From the NCBI RefSeq assembly GCF_030418165.1, contig NZ_JAUHTQ010000001.1:1-64000 (forward strand): a stretch of DNA of 64,000 nt. Direction: 5' to 3'. The position numbers and the translations under genes were made by a program. Source of the DNA: Ureibacillus aquaedulcis. Its GTDB lineage: Bacteria > Bacillota > Bacilli > Bacillales_A > Planococcaceae. Numbering within the stretch: position 1 is the first letter of the stretch; each line of letters begins with the position of its first letter. This document shows positions 1 to 8,440 of this stretch, in pieces. Below the pieces are notes generated by a model. That model ran no database searches. It was not told where the DNA came from and worked only from the letters and a program-made list of their open reading frames with translations.

Positions 1-209
1 TATGCGGGATTTTTTCTTATGTAGGACGGATTGTTAGTAACTTGCTGCAAAGTAAATGGATATATATATTAAGGTGTTAATAGATGAATTTAAGTACTTG
101 ATGAAAGGCCTTTTATTGGTTAAGAAAGTCGAAATATGAAGTGGAAAGTTAATCTTGCAAGTTGCTTATGCTTGAAGACGCTATTTAAATTCCAAAAGGG
201 GTAAAAATC

Positions 210-659
210 ATGACTCAATACATATACATCGCTTCGCCCATGAAACTGCCACAAGGTTCTTTCGGTTTAAATCCGGTTTCTTCCGAACAATCCAATGTCT
301 ATAAAAGTGAATTAGATTTTGCTCATCTCTATTTTGAAAATAATTATGATAGCGAACGTAAACGGAAATTTTCATATAGCCCTCATTTTTCATTCGCTCA
401 CCAAGTAGCAGTTTATGTTAATTATATACCTTTTAAGTATAGATTAAAGGGAACGGCGGAAGAAGAAAAGTGTTTGGAAATACTATATTCTTATTTAGAA
501 GAAGCTCTTCACTCAAGTGGGGTTGTAGAGTATTTTACTTCCCTCAACGGTAAAGAGGATTTAGAAATTTTGAAACGAAGAAATGTTCGTTGGATGGAAT
601 TAAAGACTCCGTATGACCTAGTTCTGGAAGATCGTGAGTTTTGGGTAATTACATTATAA
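210..659 (+). CDS. Hypothetical protein, 149 aa
   Basis: I do not recognise this family. The protein is soluble-looking, with no signal peptide or membrane segment, and is rich in Tyr, Phe and Glu. The ATG follows an AAAGGGG ribosome site at good spacing. The second half (after residue 85) looks helical and acidic, with a run of short charged stretches. It stands alone, convergent with the thiamine-transport operon that ends near 811. A real gene is likely because the frame is full length, has a ribosome site and has normal codon use; no function is proposed. Confidence 0.7.
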   Translation: MTQYIYIASPMKLPQGSFGLNPVSSEQSNVYKSELDFAHLYFENNYDSERKRKFSYSPHFSFAHQVAVYVNYIPFKYRLKGTAEEEKCLEILYSYLEEALHSSGVVEYFTSLNGKEDLEILKRRNVRWMELKTPYDLVLEDREFWVITL

Positions 660-810
660 AATGGGTTTTAAAAACAACTTCCAAAAATAAGTGTGGGGTA
701 GGGTCAACTCCCGAGGAAAGAGTGCGAAGCCTGGAACTACAGTTTCATGCCATCCAACGGGAAGCTTACCTAAAAAATATTTCCACTCTACCAGTATTTT
801 TATCTGGTAT

Positions 811-1581
811 CTAGATTCTATAAAACCTCTTGGTATTTTCATATAAAATCTCTGTCGTTTCTTTAACGGAACGATTTTGTAGTTCGGCAATCTTTTTTAT
901 GGAATAAACCATCATTTGCGGTACCGTTCTTTGATTTGTGAAGGGTCCCTCGAATGGCCATGGCCCATCTGTTTCAACCATCATTTGTTCTATAGGGAAC
1001 TTGCAAATGAGCTCTTGAATTTCATCCTCGTATAAGCAATCAGGCGTAATCGATATAAAATACCCATTTTCAATTATCCGCCTTACCACGATTTCATCCC
1101 CCTTAAACCAGTGGAAATGAGCTTTTGTGACGCCATGCTTTTCTAGTAGATCACAAGCTATATGTGCATCTTCATATACTGCATGGAGAACAATAGGTTT
1201 TTGGTGTGAGGCAGCAAACGCCACAAATCGGTCCAGCAACTGAATATAAGGTGTGTAATTTAAAGGAACTTGACTTTCAAGTTTCTTATAGTAAGGTAAT
1301 CCGACTTCACCGACTGCTACCATTTCTTCTATATGCTCTTCCATCCAGGAAAATAGTTCATCGACTTCCTCATTCGAAGGGATTTCTTGTTCAGGGTGAA
1401 AACCAAAAGCCGCTTTTATACGAGAATCCTCTAAAGAGAGGCTTCGATTCTTAATGCAAGAAGACAAGCCGAAGGACACCGTAACCAGGGCCACCATTCC
1501 ATGCTCCGAAAGGCTGTTTAAAATCTCCTTGCGATCCTGCTCTTCATAATGATCGAGATGGATATGTGCATCAATCATCAT
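811..1581 (-). CDS. TatD family metal-dependent hydrolase
   Basis: TatD/YjjV-type amidohydrolase with a TIM-barrel fold. The N-terminal metal-binding motif DAHIHLDHY is present, followed by GEVGL near the middle, a conserved LHA strand end, HFHWFKG, and the C-terminal ETDGPWPF motif, which is the usual TatD 'ETD' metal ligand. Two ATG codons sit in tandem; the first is taken because AAGGAGG lies nine bases upstream, inside the end of the ABC ATPase gene, which this gene overlaps. It is the last gene of the TPP-riboswitch operon. TatD proteins are known as Mg-dependent nucleases/hydrolases, but a role in processing thiamine-related compounds is only suggested by position. Confidence 0.85.
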   Translation of the reverse strand: MMIDAHIHLDHYEEQDRKEILNSLSEHGMVALVTVSFGLSSCIKNRSLSLEDSRIKAAFGFHPEQEIPSNEEVDELFSWMEEHIEEMVAVGEVGLPYYKKLESQVPLNYTPYIQLLDRFVAFAASHQKPIVLHAVYEDAHIACDLLEKHGVTKAHFHWFKGDEIVVRRIIENGYFISITPDCLYEDEIQELICKFPIEQMMVETDGPWPFEGPFTNQRTVPQMMVYSIKKIAELQNRSVKETTEILYENTKRFYRI

Positions 1582-2317
1582 CAGCAATGTCCTCCTTCAT
1601 GTGTTGGAAAATCTGTTTCTTTAAATGGAAGAATTCATTCGTTTCAAGCAGACGCTCGTTTCTCGGGCGAGAGAAGGGGACTGTTATTTCTGCTTTTACA
1701 TGTGCAGGTCTTTTTGAAAGTACGTAGATACGGTCTGCCAGAAACATTGCTTCCTCAATACTATGAGTAATAAATAAAATGGATTTGCGATTTTCTTCCC
1801 AAATCGAAAGAAGCCAATTCTGCATTTTGATTCGCGTAAATTCATCTAAAGCTGAAAAAGGCTCATCTAGACAGAGAAGACTTTGTTTACTGAGCAACGC
1901 CCGAATAAAAGCGACTCGTTGTTTCATACCACCTGATAACTCATTCGGATAAGAATTTTCAAATTCGGCCAACCCTGCTTTTTCAAGCAACCGTTTAGCT
2001 TCTTCATATTCGGGTTTTCCTTTAATTTCTGCTGCAAGGACCACATTTTCTAACACAGTACGCCATGGGAATAGGGATGGATGCTGCGGCATGTAGCTGA
2101 TCAATCCTTTCTTTCCATTAATCGATTCTCCGTTTAACTGAATCATTCCGTTATCTGGTGTCAGAAGGCCACCAATAAGCTGAAGAAGGGTACTTTTCCC
2201 ACTTCCTGAAGGACCAAGAATTGCAACGAATTCGTCATTATTCACTTGGAGATTCATCTTTTCCAGTACTGGAAGCTGTCCAAAAGCTATGTCTAATTCA
2301 GTAATAGTTAAACTCAT
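1571..2317 (-). CDS. thiZ: ABC transporter ATP-binding protein, thiamine-precursor importer (ThiZ-like)
   Basis: Nucleotide-binding subunit of a nitrate/sulfonate/thiamine-precursor type importer. Walker A GPSGSGKST is at about residue 35, the Q-loop lies in SYMPQHPSLFPW, the signature LSGGMKQR is at about 125, Walker B is LLCLDEPFSALD, and the switch His is in FITHSIEEA. Its ATG overlaps the stop of the permease gene by four bases, and its own stop overlaps the TatD start, so the genes are translationally coupled. The 248 aa length is normal. Substrate assignment rests on the upstream TPP riboswitch and the partner genes, since the ATPase alone would also fit a sulfonate or nitrate importer. 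Confidence 0.9.
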   Translation of the reverse strand: MSLTITELDIAFGQLPVLEKMNLQVNNDEFVAILGPSGSGKSTLLQLIGGLLTPDNGMIQLNGESINGKKGLISYMPQHPSLFPWRTVLENVVLAAEIKGKPEYEEAKRLLEKAGLAEFENSYPNELSGGMKQRVAFIRALLSKQSLLCLDEPFSALDEFTRIKMQNWLLSIWEENRKSILFITHSIEEAMFLADRIYVLSKRPAHVKAEITVPFSRPRNERLLETNEFFHLKKQIFQHMKEDIADDD

Positions 2318-3075
2318 TTCTTTTCCTCACTTCGTCCCTTGACCATTATTTTTTCCGCAAGGCGGATGACGCCGAACAAACCAACACTTAGTAACATGAT
2401 GAAGCCAATTGCTACGAATACGCGGTCGATACGAAAAGAAGATTGCGCAAGAGTCATATAGACCCCAATACCTTTTTTGGCTCCGAGCCATTCGGAAATA
2501 ACCGCTCCCATCACACTGTAGGTCGCTGCAATTTTCAACCCTGAAAAAATGGAGGGAAGGGCATGGGGCAGCTCGAGCTTCCAGAACAATTGCTTATTTG
2601 TTGCACCAATCATTTTCATATAATGCCTTAACTCAGGAGCGGTCTGTCTAAATCCATCCATACTGGCTACGACGACAGGGAAGAAGCAAACCAGGCTAAT
2701 GATTATAAGCTTAGGTAGCAGCCCGAAACCAAACCAAATAATCAGTAGGGGAGCCAAGACAATCGTCGGGATATTTTGCGATAGGATTAAAAGCGGATAT
2801 AGGACTTCATTTACTTTTGGCAATCGATGAAGAATGATTGAAATCAGAAGTCCGACACTGCAACCTATTACAAGTCCAAGTATCGATAAACTAATGGTGG
2901 AAAGTAGGTGACCATAAAAATCACCGAATCCTATTGCAGCTTCTTTCAGGACATCGCTTGGAGCCGGCAATAGCCATTTAGGTGTTTCGGTTAGCCGAAT
3001 GAGCAGCTCCCACAGTATAAATAAAAAGAGGAGGAAGAAAAGAGACCTTCCTCCGTGCATACTCATCTTTCGCAT
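2314..3075 (-). CDS. thiX: ABC transporter permease, thiamine-precursor importer (ThiX-like)
   Basis: Integral membrane subunit of a BPD-type importer, 253 aa with about six membrane segments. It carries the cytoplasmic EAA-loop typical of SsuC/ThiX permeases (around residues 155-185, MKMIGATNKQLFWKLELPHA, with the conserved Gly after the Ala-Thr), which docks on the ATPase. Its ATG shares bases with the TAA of the preceding thiamine-binding gene (TAATG), so coupling is tight. The combination with a lipoprotein binder, an ATPase and a TPP riboswitch supports import of a pyrimidine thiamine precursor such as formylaminopyrimidine or HMP; the exact substrate is inferred. Confidence 0.88.
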   Translation of the reverse strand: MRKMSMHGGRSLFFLLFLFILWELLIRLTETPKWLLPAPSDVLKEAAIGFGDFYGHLLSTISLSILGLVIGCSVGLLISIILHRLPKVNEVLYPLLILSQNIPTIVLAPLLIIWFGFGLLPKLIIISLVCFFPVVVASMDGFRQTAPELRHYMKMIGATNKQLFWKLELPHALPSIFSGLKIAATYSVMGAVISEWLGAKKGIGVYMTLAQSSFRIDRVFVAIGFIMLLSVGLFGVIRLAEKIMVKGRSEEKK

Positions 3076-3365
3076 TAATGATATTTCTCCGTTAGTGCTT
3101 CCATGGATGTTCCACTTGGCTGGTATAGAATTTTGACCTGTGTAATAACATTTACGCTACCTAGTTCAATCATCTTTTTATTCATTTTTTCAATGATGGA
3201 TAAAAGCTCGGAAAGTTCGCCCTCCATGGTTGTTTCCAATGGCTGGACCTTGTATTTTACACCGGACTCCTCAATGACGGCAATTGCTGCATCTACCAAG
3301 GGAATCACATCTTCCAACACTTTTGTTTTGGGGATGATTTGTACACTAATTAATGAGTTTGCCAT
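3075..3365 (-). CDS. Thiamine-binding protein, MTH1187/YqgV family
   Basis: Small cytoplasmic protein of about 96 aa belonging to the thiamine-binding (formerly DUF77) family. Start ATG chosen because GAAGGAGA precedes it at good spacing; an upstream extension would run into the end of thiY. Family hallmarks visible are the opening ISVQIIPK strand, the VIEESGVKYKVQPLETTMEGE stretch (read around residues 33-53) and a closing TQVKI strand. These proteins bind thiamine or hydroxymethylpyrimidine in a ferredoxin-like fold. Placement between the binder lipoprotein and the permease in a TPP-controlled operon fits that role. Confidence 0.85.
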   Translation of the reverse strand: MANSLISVQIIPKTKVLEDVIPLVDAAIAVIEESGVKYKVQPLETTMEGELSELLSIIEKMNKKMIELGSVNVITQVKILYQPSGTSMEALTEKYH

Positions 3366-3366
3366 T

Positions 3367-4386
3367 TTATTCTCCTTCTTTCGGTAAGAATTCATTTGTA
3401 AATGCTGTTTCCGGGTCAAAGTCACCATCAAGTACTCCGTTTTCTTTCATCCATGCGGCATAGTTCTGCCAAACTTCCAATTTTTGCTCACCAAAGCGCG
3501 GCGCATCATCTTGATATTTATCAGCCAGCCATTTTTGACTTTCCAACACTAGCTCGGTATCAAGTTCAGGAGCTGCTTTAGAAAGGATAGCTGCCGCTTC
3601 CTCTGGTTTTTCGATTGCATATTGGTAGCCCTGAGATGCTCCTGCTACAAAGGCTTTTACGATTTCCGGCTTTTCTTCGATCATTTTTTCGTTTGTTGCG
3701 AGGACCGGAGTATAGTAATCGAGCTTGTCGCTATAGTCAGTCAGGTAGACCATGTTGATGTCTTCACCGCGAAGTTTTGCTTCAATCCCTGTCCATGCAT
3801 AATAAATCCACGCAAAATCGATCCCTTGATTGGTCATTGTGAAAAAGTCGGCGTCACCGGCATTCACGATATCAAGTTTATCGATATCTGCATTTTCTGT
3901 GTTCATAAGAGTTTCTAACACAGCTTGTTCAATAGGGGAGCCCCAACCTCCATAAACGCGGTTTTCGAATTGTTTGGGGGAAGTAATATTTTTACCTGCT
4001 GGTGAAGCAAATCCGGATGTGTTGTGCTGAATCACTGCTGCAATTGAGACGATCGGCACATCCTGTGTACGCGCTAGTGTAATTGCTTCTTGGTAGCTAA
4101 CGCCAAACTCTGCATTGCCTGAAGCAACAAGCTGATCGGCTCCCGCATCGCCTGGTTGAATGATTTCAACGTCCAAGCCTTGTTCTTCAAAATAGCCATT
4201 TTCTTTGGCAACATAAAGACCTGTATGATTCGTGTTAGGTGTCCAATCCAATACTACGCTTACTTTCTCCAGCTCTTTTGTTCCACTCGTTTGCTCGCTT
4301 GATGCTGTGCTTGTTTGGGCTTGGTTCGATTGGCAGCCAACAAGCGCGAAAACTGCCATGACCACTAAGGTGAAAAGTCTTTTCAT
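3367..4386 (-). CDS. thiY: ABC transporter substrate-binding lipoprotein, thiamine precursor (ThiY-like)
   Basis: Extracellular binder of 339 aa in the NMT1/THI5-like family. A lipoprotein signal peptide is obvious: MKR, a hydrophobic stretch, then the lipobox LVGC with the modified Cys at about residue 17, followed by a Ser/Thr/Gln-rich linker. The mature part opens with VVLDWTPNTNHTGLYVAKENG, the standard start of this family (residues ~40-60). Start chosen at the ATG that gives the signal peptide and has GGAGG seven bases upstream; the frame is open further upstream but that part overlaps the riboswitch leader. First gene of the operon, directly after the TPP riboswitch and terminator. Confidence 0.9.
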   Translation of the reverse strand: MKRLFTLVVMAVFALVGCQSNQAQTSTASSEQTSGTKELEKVSVVLDWTPNTNHTGLYVAKENGYFEEQGLDVEIIQPGDAGADQLVASGNAEFGVSYQEAITLARTQDVPIVSIAAVIQHNTSGFASPAGKNITSPKQFENRVYGGWGSPIEQAVLETLMNTENADIDKLDIVNAGDADFFTMTNQGIDFAWIYYAWTGIEAKLRGEDINMVYLTDYSDKLDYYTPVLATNEKMIEEKPEIVKAFVAGASQGYQYAIEKPEEAAAILSKAAPELDTELVLESQKWLADKYQDDAPRFGEQKLEVWQNYAAWMKENGVLDGDFDPETAFTNEFLPKEGE

Positions 4387-4429
4387 GGGAATCCTCCAAT
4401 AGATTGAATTAATCCATAAAAGAAGAAAT

Positions 4430-4462
4430 AAAAAACGTCCAGGATTAAAATCCCAGACGCAA
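4430..4462 (-). terminator. Expression-platform terminator of the TPP riboswitch
   Basis: Reading the minus strand, an imperfect ten-pair stem (CGTCTGGGAT with ATCCTGGACG, loop TTTA) is followed by a run of T. It sits between the aptamer and thiY, where a riboswitch-controlled attenuator is expected. Confidence 0.7.
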
Positions 4463-4506
4463 TTAACATTTATTCCAAAATGAAAGAAAATCAAATTGAA
4501 GCCAAT

Positions 4507-4593
4507 GTTCCCTACGCTGGTATTAACCAAATCAGGTTCAAAGGGTCAGTATCTAACGGATACAGTCTCAGCTGGCTAAACCAGCCCCCCTAC
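4507..4593 (-). ncRNA. TPP riboswitch (THI element)
   Basis: The minus strand carries the diagnostic THI-box blocks in order: GGGGGGCTGG, CTGAGA, ACCCTTTGAACCTGAT (with one spacing difference), GGTTAATACCAGCGTAGGGAA. These are the pyrimidine-sensing and pyrophosphate-sensing helices of the TPP aptamer. It lies about 120 bases upstream of thiY and is followed by an intrinsic terminator, so thiamine pyrophosphate should cause premature termination of the importer operon. Confidence 0.95.
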
Positions 4594-4822
4594 ATTCTTC
4601 TTGATATGAACTTGTATTTCAATTTTAGCCATAGTTAAAAGAAAAGTTCAATATTATTTTAATATATCAATTTTGATGAATTGGGCAAGAGAGAAACCTT
4701 TATACGGAACAAGACTAGAATTCCTGCTGTTCACCTGGTTACAGGAAGATGTAGGTTTTGTTATAATCAAGATAAGAGAATCTTCAAAATAAATAGAGTT
4801 GAACATTAGGAGAGAAAAACAT

Positions 4823-5095
4823 TTGCCAATTGCTATCACTATCTTAGTACTTGCCATCATATTGACAGTGTATATCGGCCGGAACAAAGAGAAGAAAAAG
4901 AAACTTGTAACCTGGGGAGTGGCGACTATTGTTGCTATTGCACCTTTAATATCGTGGATTGCCGGGATTTTATTTGGTATGGATGAAGGAGATGGGTTTA
5001 TAGGATTTACTGTTATGGTATACAGCTTCATCCTGCTGGAAGTTATCGGTTTTGCCCTTGTATATCTCGGGATTTTTAAAAGAATGGTAAAATAA
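4823..5095 (+). CDS. Small membrane protein, 90 aa
   Basis: Three hydrophobic segments are visible: residues ~1-18 (AITILVLAIILTVYIG), ~30-50 (TWGVATIVAIAPLISWIAG) and ~60-82, separated by a lysine-rich cytoplasmic loop RNKEKKKK. Start is probably the TTG preceded by TTAGGAGAG at seven bases; there is no ATG. I do not recognise the family. It stands between the riboswitch (divergent) and an acetyltransferase gene. Confidence 0.6.
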   Translation: MPIAITILVLAIILTVYIGRNKEKKKKLVTWGVATIVAIAPLISWIAGILFGMDEGDGFIGFTVMVYSFILLEVIGFALVYLGIFKRMVK

Positions 5096-5212
5096 GTGTT
5101 TCTGCAATTGTAGGGATGCTTTTTATTTTTGTACATCGTCCTAAAGATTCTATTGTATTCGCTTGTAAATAGAATTAACATGAATTTAAAATTAAAATTA
5201 TGAGGTGTTTTG

Positions 5213-5713
5213 ATGGCACTAGAAATTACATTTCGCGATGCAGCACTAGAAGATTTACCGAGAATTGTAGACATTTATAATTCAACGATTCCAGGCAGAA
5301 TGGTTACGGCAGACACTGAACCGGTTACGGTAGAAGATCGTTTAAAGTGGTTTCATGAACATAACGCCTCCAAAAGACCGCTTTGGGTAGTGGAAACAAG
5401 CGGCGAAATTTGCGGATGGGTGAGCCTTCAAGACTTTTATGGAAGACCTGCTTACCAAGCAACTGCCGAAGTCAGCATCTACCTGGATGAAAACTATAGA
5501 GGACACGGACTAGGAAAGACCGTATTATCGAAAGTCATTGAAACGGCACCAAGCTGTGATGTGGATACATTATTAGGATTTATCTTTGGCCACAACGAGC
5601 CAAGCCTGCGTTTATTTGAGAAATTCGGCTTCGAAAAATGGGCCCACTTCCCGGAAGTGGCAACATTGGACGGAGTAAAAAGAGATCTAGTTATTTTAGG
5701 GAAAAAGCTTTAA
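5213..5713 (+). CDS. GNAT N-acetyltransferase, phosphinothricin acetyltransferase-like
   Basis: 166 aa single-domain GNAT. Residues 1-10 give the opening EITFRDAALEDLPRIVDIYN strand/helix of the PAT/YncA group. The acetyl-CoA pyrophosphate-binding loop is NYRGHGLGKTVL (R/Q-x-x-G-x-G/A, about residues 99-110) and the C-terminal FEKFGFEKW motif is the usual GNAT closing strand. Start is the ATG directly after TTG; GAGGTG lies upstream. Likely acetylates a small amine or amino-acid analogue; the substrate cannot be read from sequence. A terminator follows at 5725-5766. Confidence 0.85.
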   Translation: MALEITFRDAALEDLPRIVDIYNSTIPGRMVTADTEPVTVEDRLKWFHEHNASKRPLWVVETSGEICGWVSLQDFYGRPAYQATAEVSIYLDENYRGHGLGKTVLSKVIETAPSCDVDTLLGFIFGHNEPSLRLFEKFGFEKWAHFPEVATLDGVKRDLVILGKKL

Positions 5714-5724
5714 TGGTCTATTAT

Positions 5725-5766
5725 AAAAAACCAAGTCATGATGATGATTTGGTTTTTATTTTTTTT
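5725..5766 (+). terminator. Intrinsic terminator after the acetyltransferase gene
   Basis: AAAAACCAA pairs with TTGGTTTTT around a short loop, followed by a long T run. Confidence 0.8.
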
Positions 5767-6096
5767 GATATAGTAATTTTTATTTGAAATGTGAGTCCTC
5801 TAGGGGGGCGGTGAGAAATGCCTTACAGAATCTGGTTGAGGGGGATCATTTGAAGGGAATGAAGCACTTTTGAATAACGGTTTTCATATGAAAAATGCAT
5901 CATAAAAGAAGTGAAGCACTTTCCATATTTTAACCGATAAAAAAGAACTTCATATTACCGAACTATTGATAAACGCTGCGTTACTTGATTTTTAAGTCTA
6001 TTTAATAGTCGGAAAATTTGGTATACTGAGAAACGATTCCCTTTCTTTGGAAATTAAAGGGTATGAAAGACTTGTTATTGAAAAAGGAGGCTATCT
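5767..6096. other. Non-coding gap before the ABC exporter
   Basis: No gene seen. The 10-mer GAAGCACTTT occurs at 5861 and again 52 bases later at 5913, and there is a palindrome TTTTCATATGAAAA at about 5881-5894. A TATACT hexamer at about 6022 could be the -10 box for the ABC genes, but no convincing -35 box is paired with it. Confidence 0.4.
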
Positions 6097-7215
6097 ATGT
6101 GGAAGCTTTTTAAGAATGATTTTCTTATAGAACGAACAAACAAGAAAAATATTATTGCCTGTATTGCCGTTGCACTATTTGTTTTTGGCCTGTTTTTTTA
6201 TGTGAAAGTCGAAAATTCACAAAAACTTATAGATGAAAAGGCCAGTGAATATCAGTCAGTCGCATCGGCTTTGACCAAATTTCAAACCGCAGACGCCATG
6301 GATAACGGGAATGGAAGCGACTTATATTATAATTTGCTCAAGCAGCAAAGGTATGTTGTAAATCAAAGTATGTCTCTTAAAATCGGTCGTCCAGAATTAT
6401 ATTTAGAATCAGGCATAAAACTTGCGGAGTTAAGGGCGAGTGCTTTTGATTTGGAAGGATACGAAAAAGTTGCGGCTAATCTTCCTACCCAAACAGAGAA
6501 TAGGCTGGATACGGTCCTCTATCAATTCATGGACAAAACGAGCCTAACAGTTTCTCTGGATACACTATCATTTTTTCCGTTTCTCTTAAATTTATTTATG
6601 ATGTTGGGGTCCTTCTGGTTTATTTTCATCAGTATTTTTTCATGCGGTATTTTAATTGGGGAGTTCCGACATACTTCTTTAATCAAAGGGTATCCTGTTT
6701 CTTTTGATAAATATGTCCTGGCAAAATCTACTTCAGCTATGTTCTTTGTCTTTATTTTTATAGTGGAGATATTTATTTGCAGTTTGCCCATCATTTACTT
6801 TTACGGGATAGGGAATCCAAGCTATCCTACTGCTATTTTTGATGGCAGTTTCAAGGTAATCACCACTTTACAATACATAGGAATCACGTTGGTTTATATG
6901 ATTTTCGCAGCAATTTTTGCAATTCTTTTATCTCTTATTCTAAATGTATTATTGAAGAATATGTACTTAACGTTATTTGTTCAACTACTATTATTTATTG
7001 CTCCTTCTTTATTTCCAGCGCTAGTAAGCCTTGTCCCATTTAATCCATTTAACTATATGAACTTTACTAGCCTATTGAATGGACAAAGTCTCGAGCTTGC
7101 AAAGCCAATTGGATTGGAACTGATTCATGGATTAATCTGCATCGGTATAAGTATTGTTCTGATGCTGATTGCTGTAAAGCTATTCTTTACTACTGGAAAA
7201 CTAAAAAAGGTATAG
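6097..7215 (+). CDS. ABC-2 type transporter permease, first subunit
   Basis: 372 aa membrane protein. One membrane helix near residues 20-40 is followed by a ~120-residue outside domain and then five to six helices from about residue 160 to the end, the usual ABC-2 layout. The ATG has GAAAAAGGAGG upstream. It forms an operon with a second, distantly similar permease (10-base gap) and an ATPase, so the exporter is probably a heterodimer of the two permeases. Both share the pattern 'KGYPVSFDKYVLAKS' / 'KGFPISIWKRLLVKG' after helix 3, which supports common origin. The cargo is unknown. Confidence 0.8.
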   Translation: MWKLFKNDFLIERTNKKNIIACIAVALFVFGLFFYVKVENSQKLIDEKASEYQSVASALTKFQTADAMDNGNGSDLYYNLLKQQRYVVNQSMSLKIGRPELYLESGIKLAELRASAFDLEGYEKVAANLPTQTENRLDTVLYQFMDKTSLTVSLDTLSFFPFLLNLFMMLGSFWFIFISIFSCGILIGEFRHTSLIKGYPVSFDKYVLAKSTSAMFFVFIFIVEIFICSLPIIYFYGIGNPSYPTAIFDGSFKVITTLQYIGITLVYMIFAAIFAILLSLILNVLLKNMYLTLFVQLLLFIAPSLFPALVSLVPFNPFNYMNFTSLLNGQSLELAKPIGLELIHGLICIGISIVLMLIAVKLFFTTGKLKKV

Positions 7216-7225
7216 GAGGAGACAA

Positions 7226-8422
7226 ATGCGAGCCTATTTTAAATTCGAATTTATTCAATTTATGTTCAATAAGAAAAATATAGCCATCTATGTCATTCTG
7301 CTGTTTTTTGCATGCTTCTATGCATTAAAGATGGCTCCTTCCTATGATCCGATTGAGCAAGTCGATCGTGAAGAAATTGAAGCAAGGTTCTTAACACGAG
7401 AAGATTTTCTTACCAACTTGGTAATTGACGAAAATACATATCCTTTAACTAGATTTGCGGCAGCGATTTATCCGGAGTGGAACGAATACGATAAACAGAG
7501 GTTAGATGCAATAGACAACAACGATTTGAAAAAGTATGCCGAGTCTACTTATAAGTGGTATGAATACTCAGATTTTATGATCTTTAGAAATGGCAGGGAC
7601 CTTCTTTATTATAATCCTCGATATTACACAGCAGGGAATCTTTATGCAACAGAGGATGGGCACTACGCTTATATGTATTCTGCAAGCCGTTTTAAAGGTT
7701 ATGCGGAAGGAAATTCAGATTTATCGATGGATGTTTTTGAGGAAAGGACAGCCTTGCAAACGCTCCAGAGATTGCTGCATGGATATCTGCCTTTAATCCT
7801 CCTTGTCAGTTGCATTCTCTTTACTGCCGACATCGTGTTAAAAGATAAACGGAATCCTACGTTGATAAAGGGTTTTCCGATTTCGATTTGGAAAAGGCTG
7901 CTAGTAAAAGGTGGGATTGCCCTAATCGGGAGCTTCCTGACGGTCGTTCCATTGTCTGTTGGTTTTTTCATAATTGCGATTCAAAATGGGTTCGGTGATT
8001 TGAAATTGCCAGTTCCTATTTTTAGCTATGAGGCCAGGGCCTTTACTATGATATCGATGGGAGAATACCTATTCCAAAACACATTGTTGATTCTTTTCTG
8101 GTTCATGTTGCTGATTTCACTGCTATTGCTGATAAGTATCACCATAAGAAATGAGTTTGCCAATTTAGCATTAGGCCTCGTCGTTGTTTTTGCAGAGTTT
8201 TATTATTATGTGAGAGGGCTTGGATTTGTAAAGGATATTCAATGGTATCCATCTAGCTATGTTCAAGTAGGGCAAATAATTGCAGGTTACCGTGAATACC
8301 TCAATAATTCAATAGAGCTAAATTTGACAAATGGACTTCTTGTCATGTCTGCATGTACAGCCGTTTGTCTTCTAATTACTTTTTTGATTAGTAACAGAAG
8401 AGGGTTTAAGTACCTTAGGTAA
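7226..8422 (+). CDS. ABC-2 type transporter permease, second subunit
   Basis: 398 aa, same architecture as the gene before it: one N-terminal helix (residues ~18-36, NIAIYVILLFFACFYALKM), an outside domain rich in Tyr and acidic residues to about residue 185, then a cluster of helices. GGAGGAG lies before the ATG. The outside domain is not recognisable. Paired permeases of this kind often accompany peptide or antimicrobial self-protection exporters, but no precursor peptide, sensor kinase or regulator is visible next to it, so that role is unproven. Confidence 0.8.
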   Translation: MRAYFKFEFIQFMFNKKNIAIYVILLFFACFYALKMAPSYDPIEQVDREEIEARFLTREDFLTNLVIDENTYPLTRFAAAIYPEWNEYDKQRLDAIDNNDLKKYAESTYKWYEYSDFMIFRNGRDLLYYNPRYYTAGNLYATEDGHYAYMYSASRFKGYAEGNSDLSMDVFEERTALQTLQRLLHGYLPLILLVSCILFTADIVLKDKRNPTLIKGFPISIWKRLLVKGGIALIGSFLTVVPLSVGFFIIAIQNGFGDLKLPVPIFSYEARAFTMISMGEYLFQNTLLILFWFMLLISLLLLISITIRNEFANLALGLVVVFAEFYYYVRGLGFVKDIQWYPSSYVQVGQIIAGYREYLNNSIELNLTNGLLVMSACTAVCLLITFLISNRRGFKYLR

Positions 8423-8440
8423 ACAGGAGGAAACGATATG

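Noticed and set aside
1-209. Coding end of a gene entering from the left edge
   Set aside because: No open frame continues from base 1 with coding character; treated as intergenic.
4654-5274. 206-codon minus-strand frame opposite the small membrane protein
   Set aside because: It is the reverse shadow of two better-supported plus-strand genes and has no ribosome site.
5861-5930. GAAGCACTTT twice, 52 bases apart, as a fifth array
   Set aside because: Only ten bases match and the rest of the two units is unrelated; chance or a very decayed copy cannot be separated.
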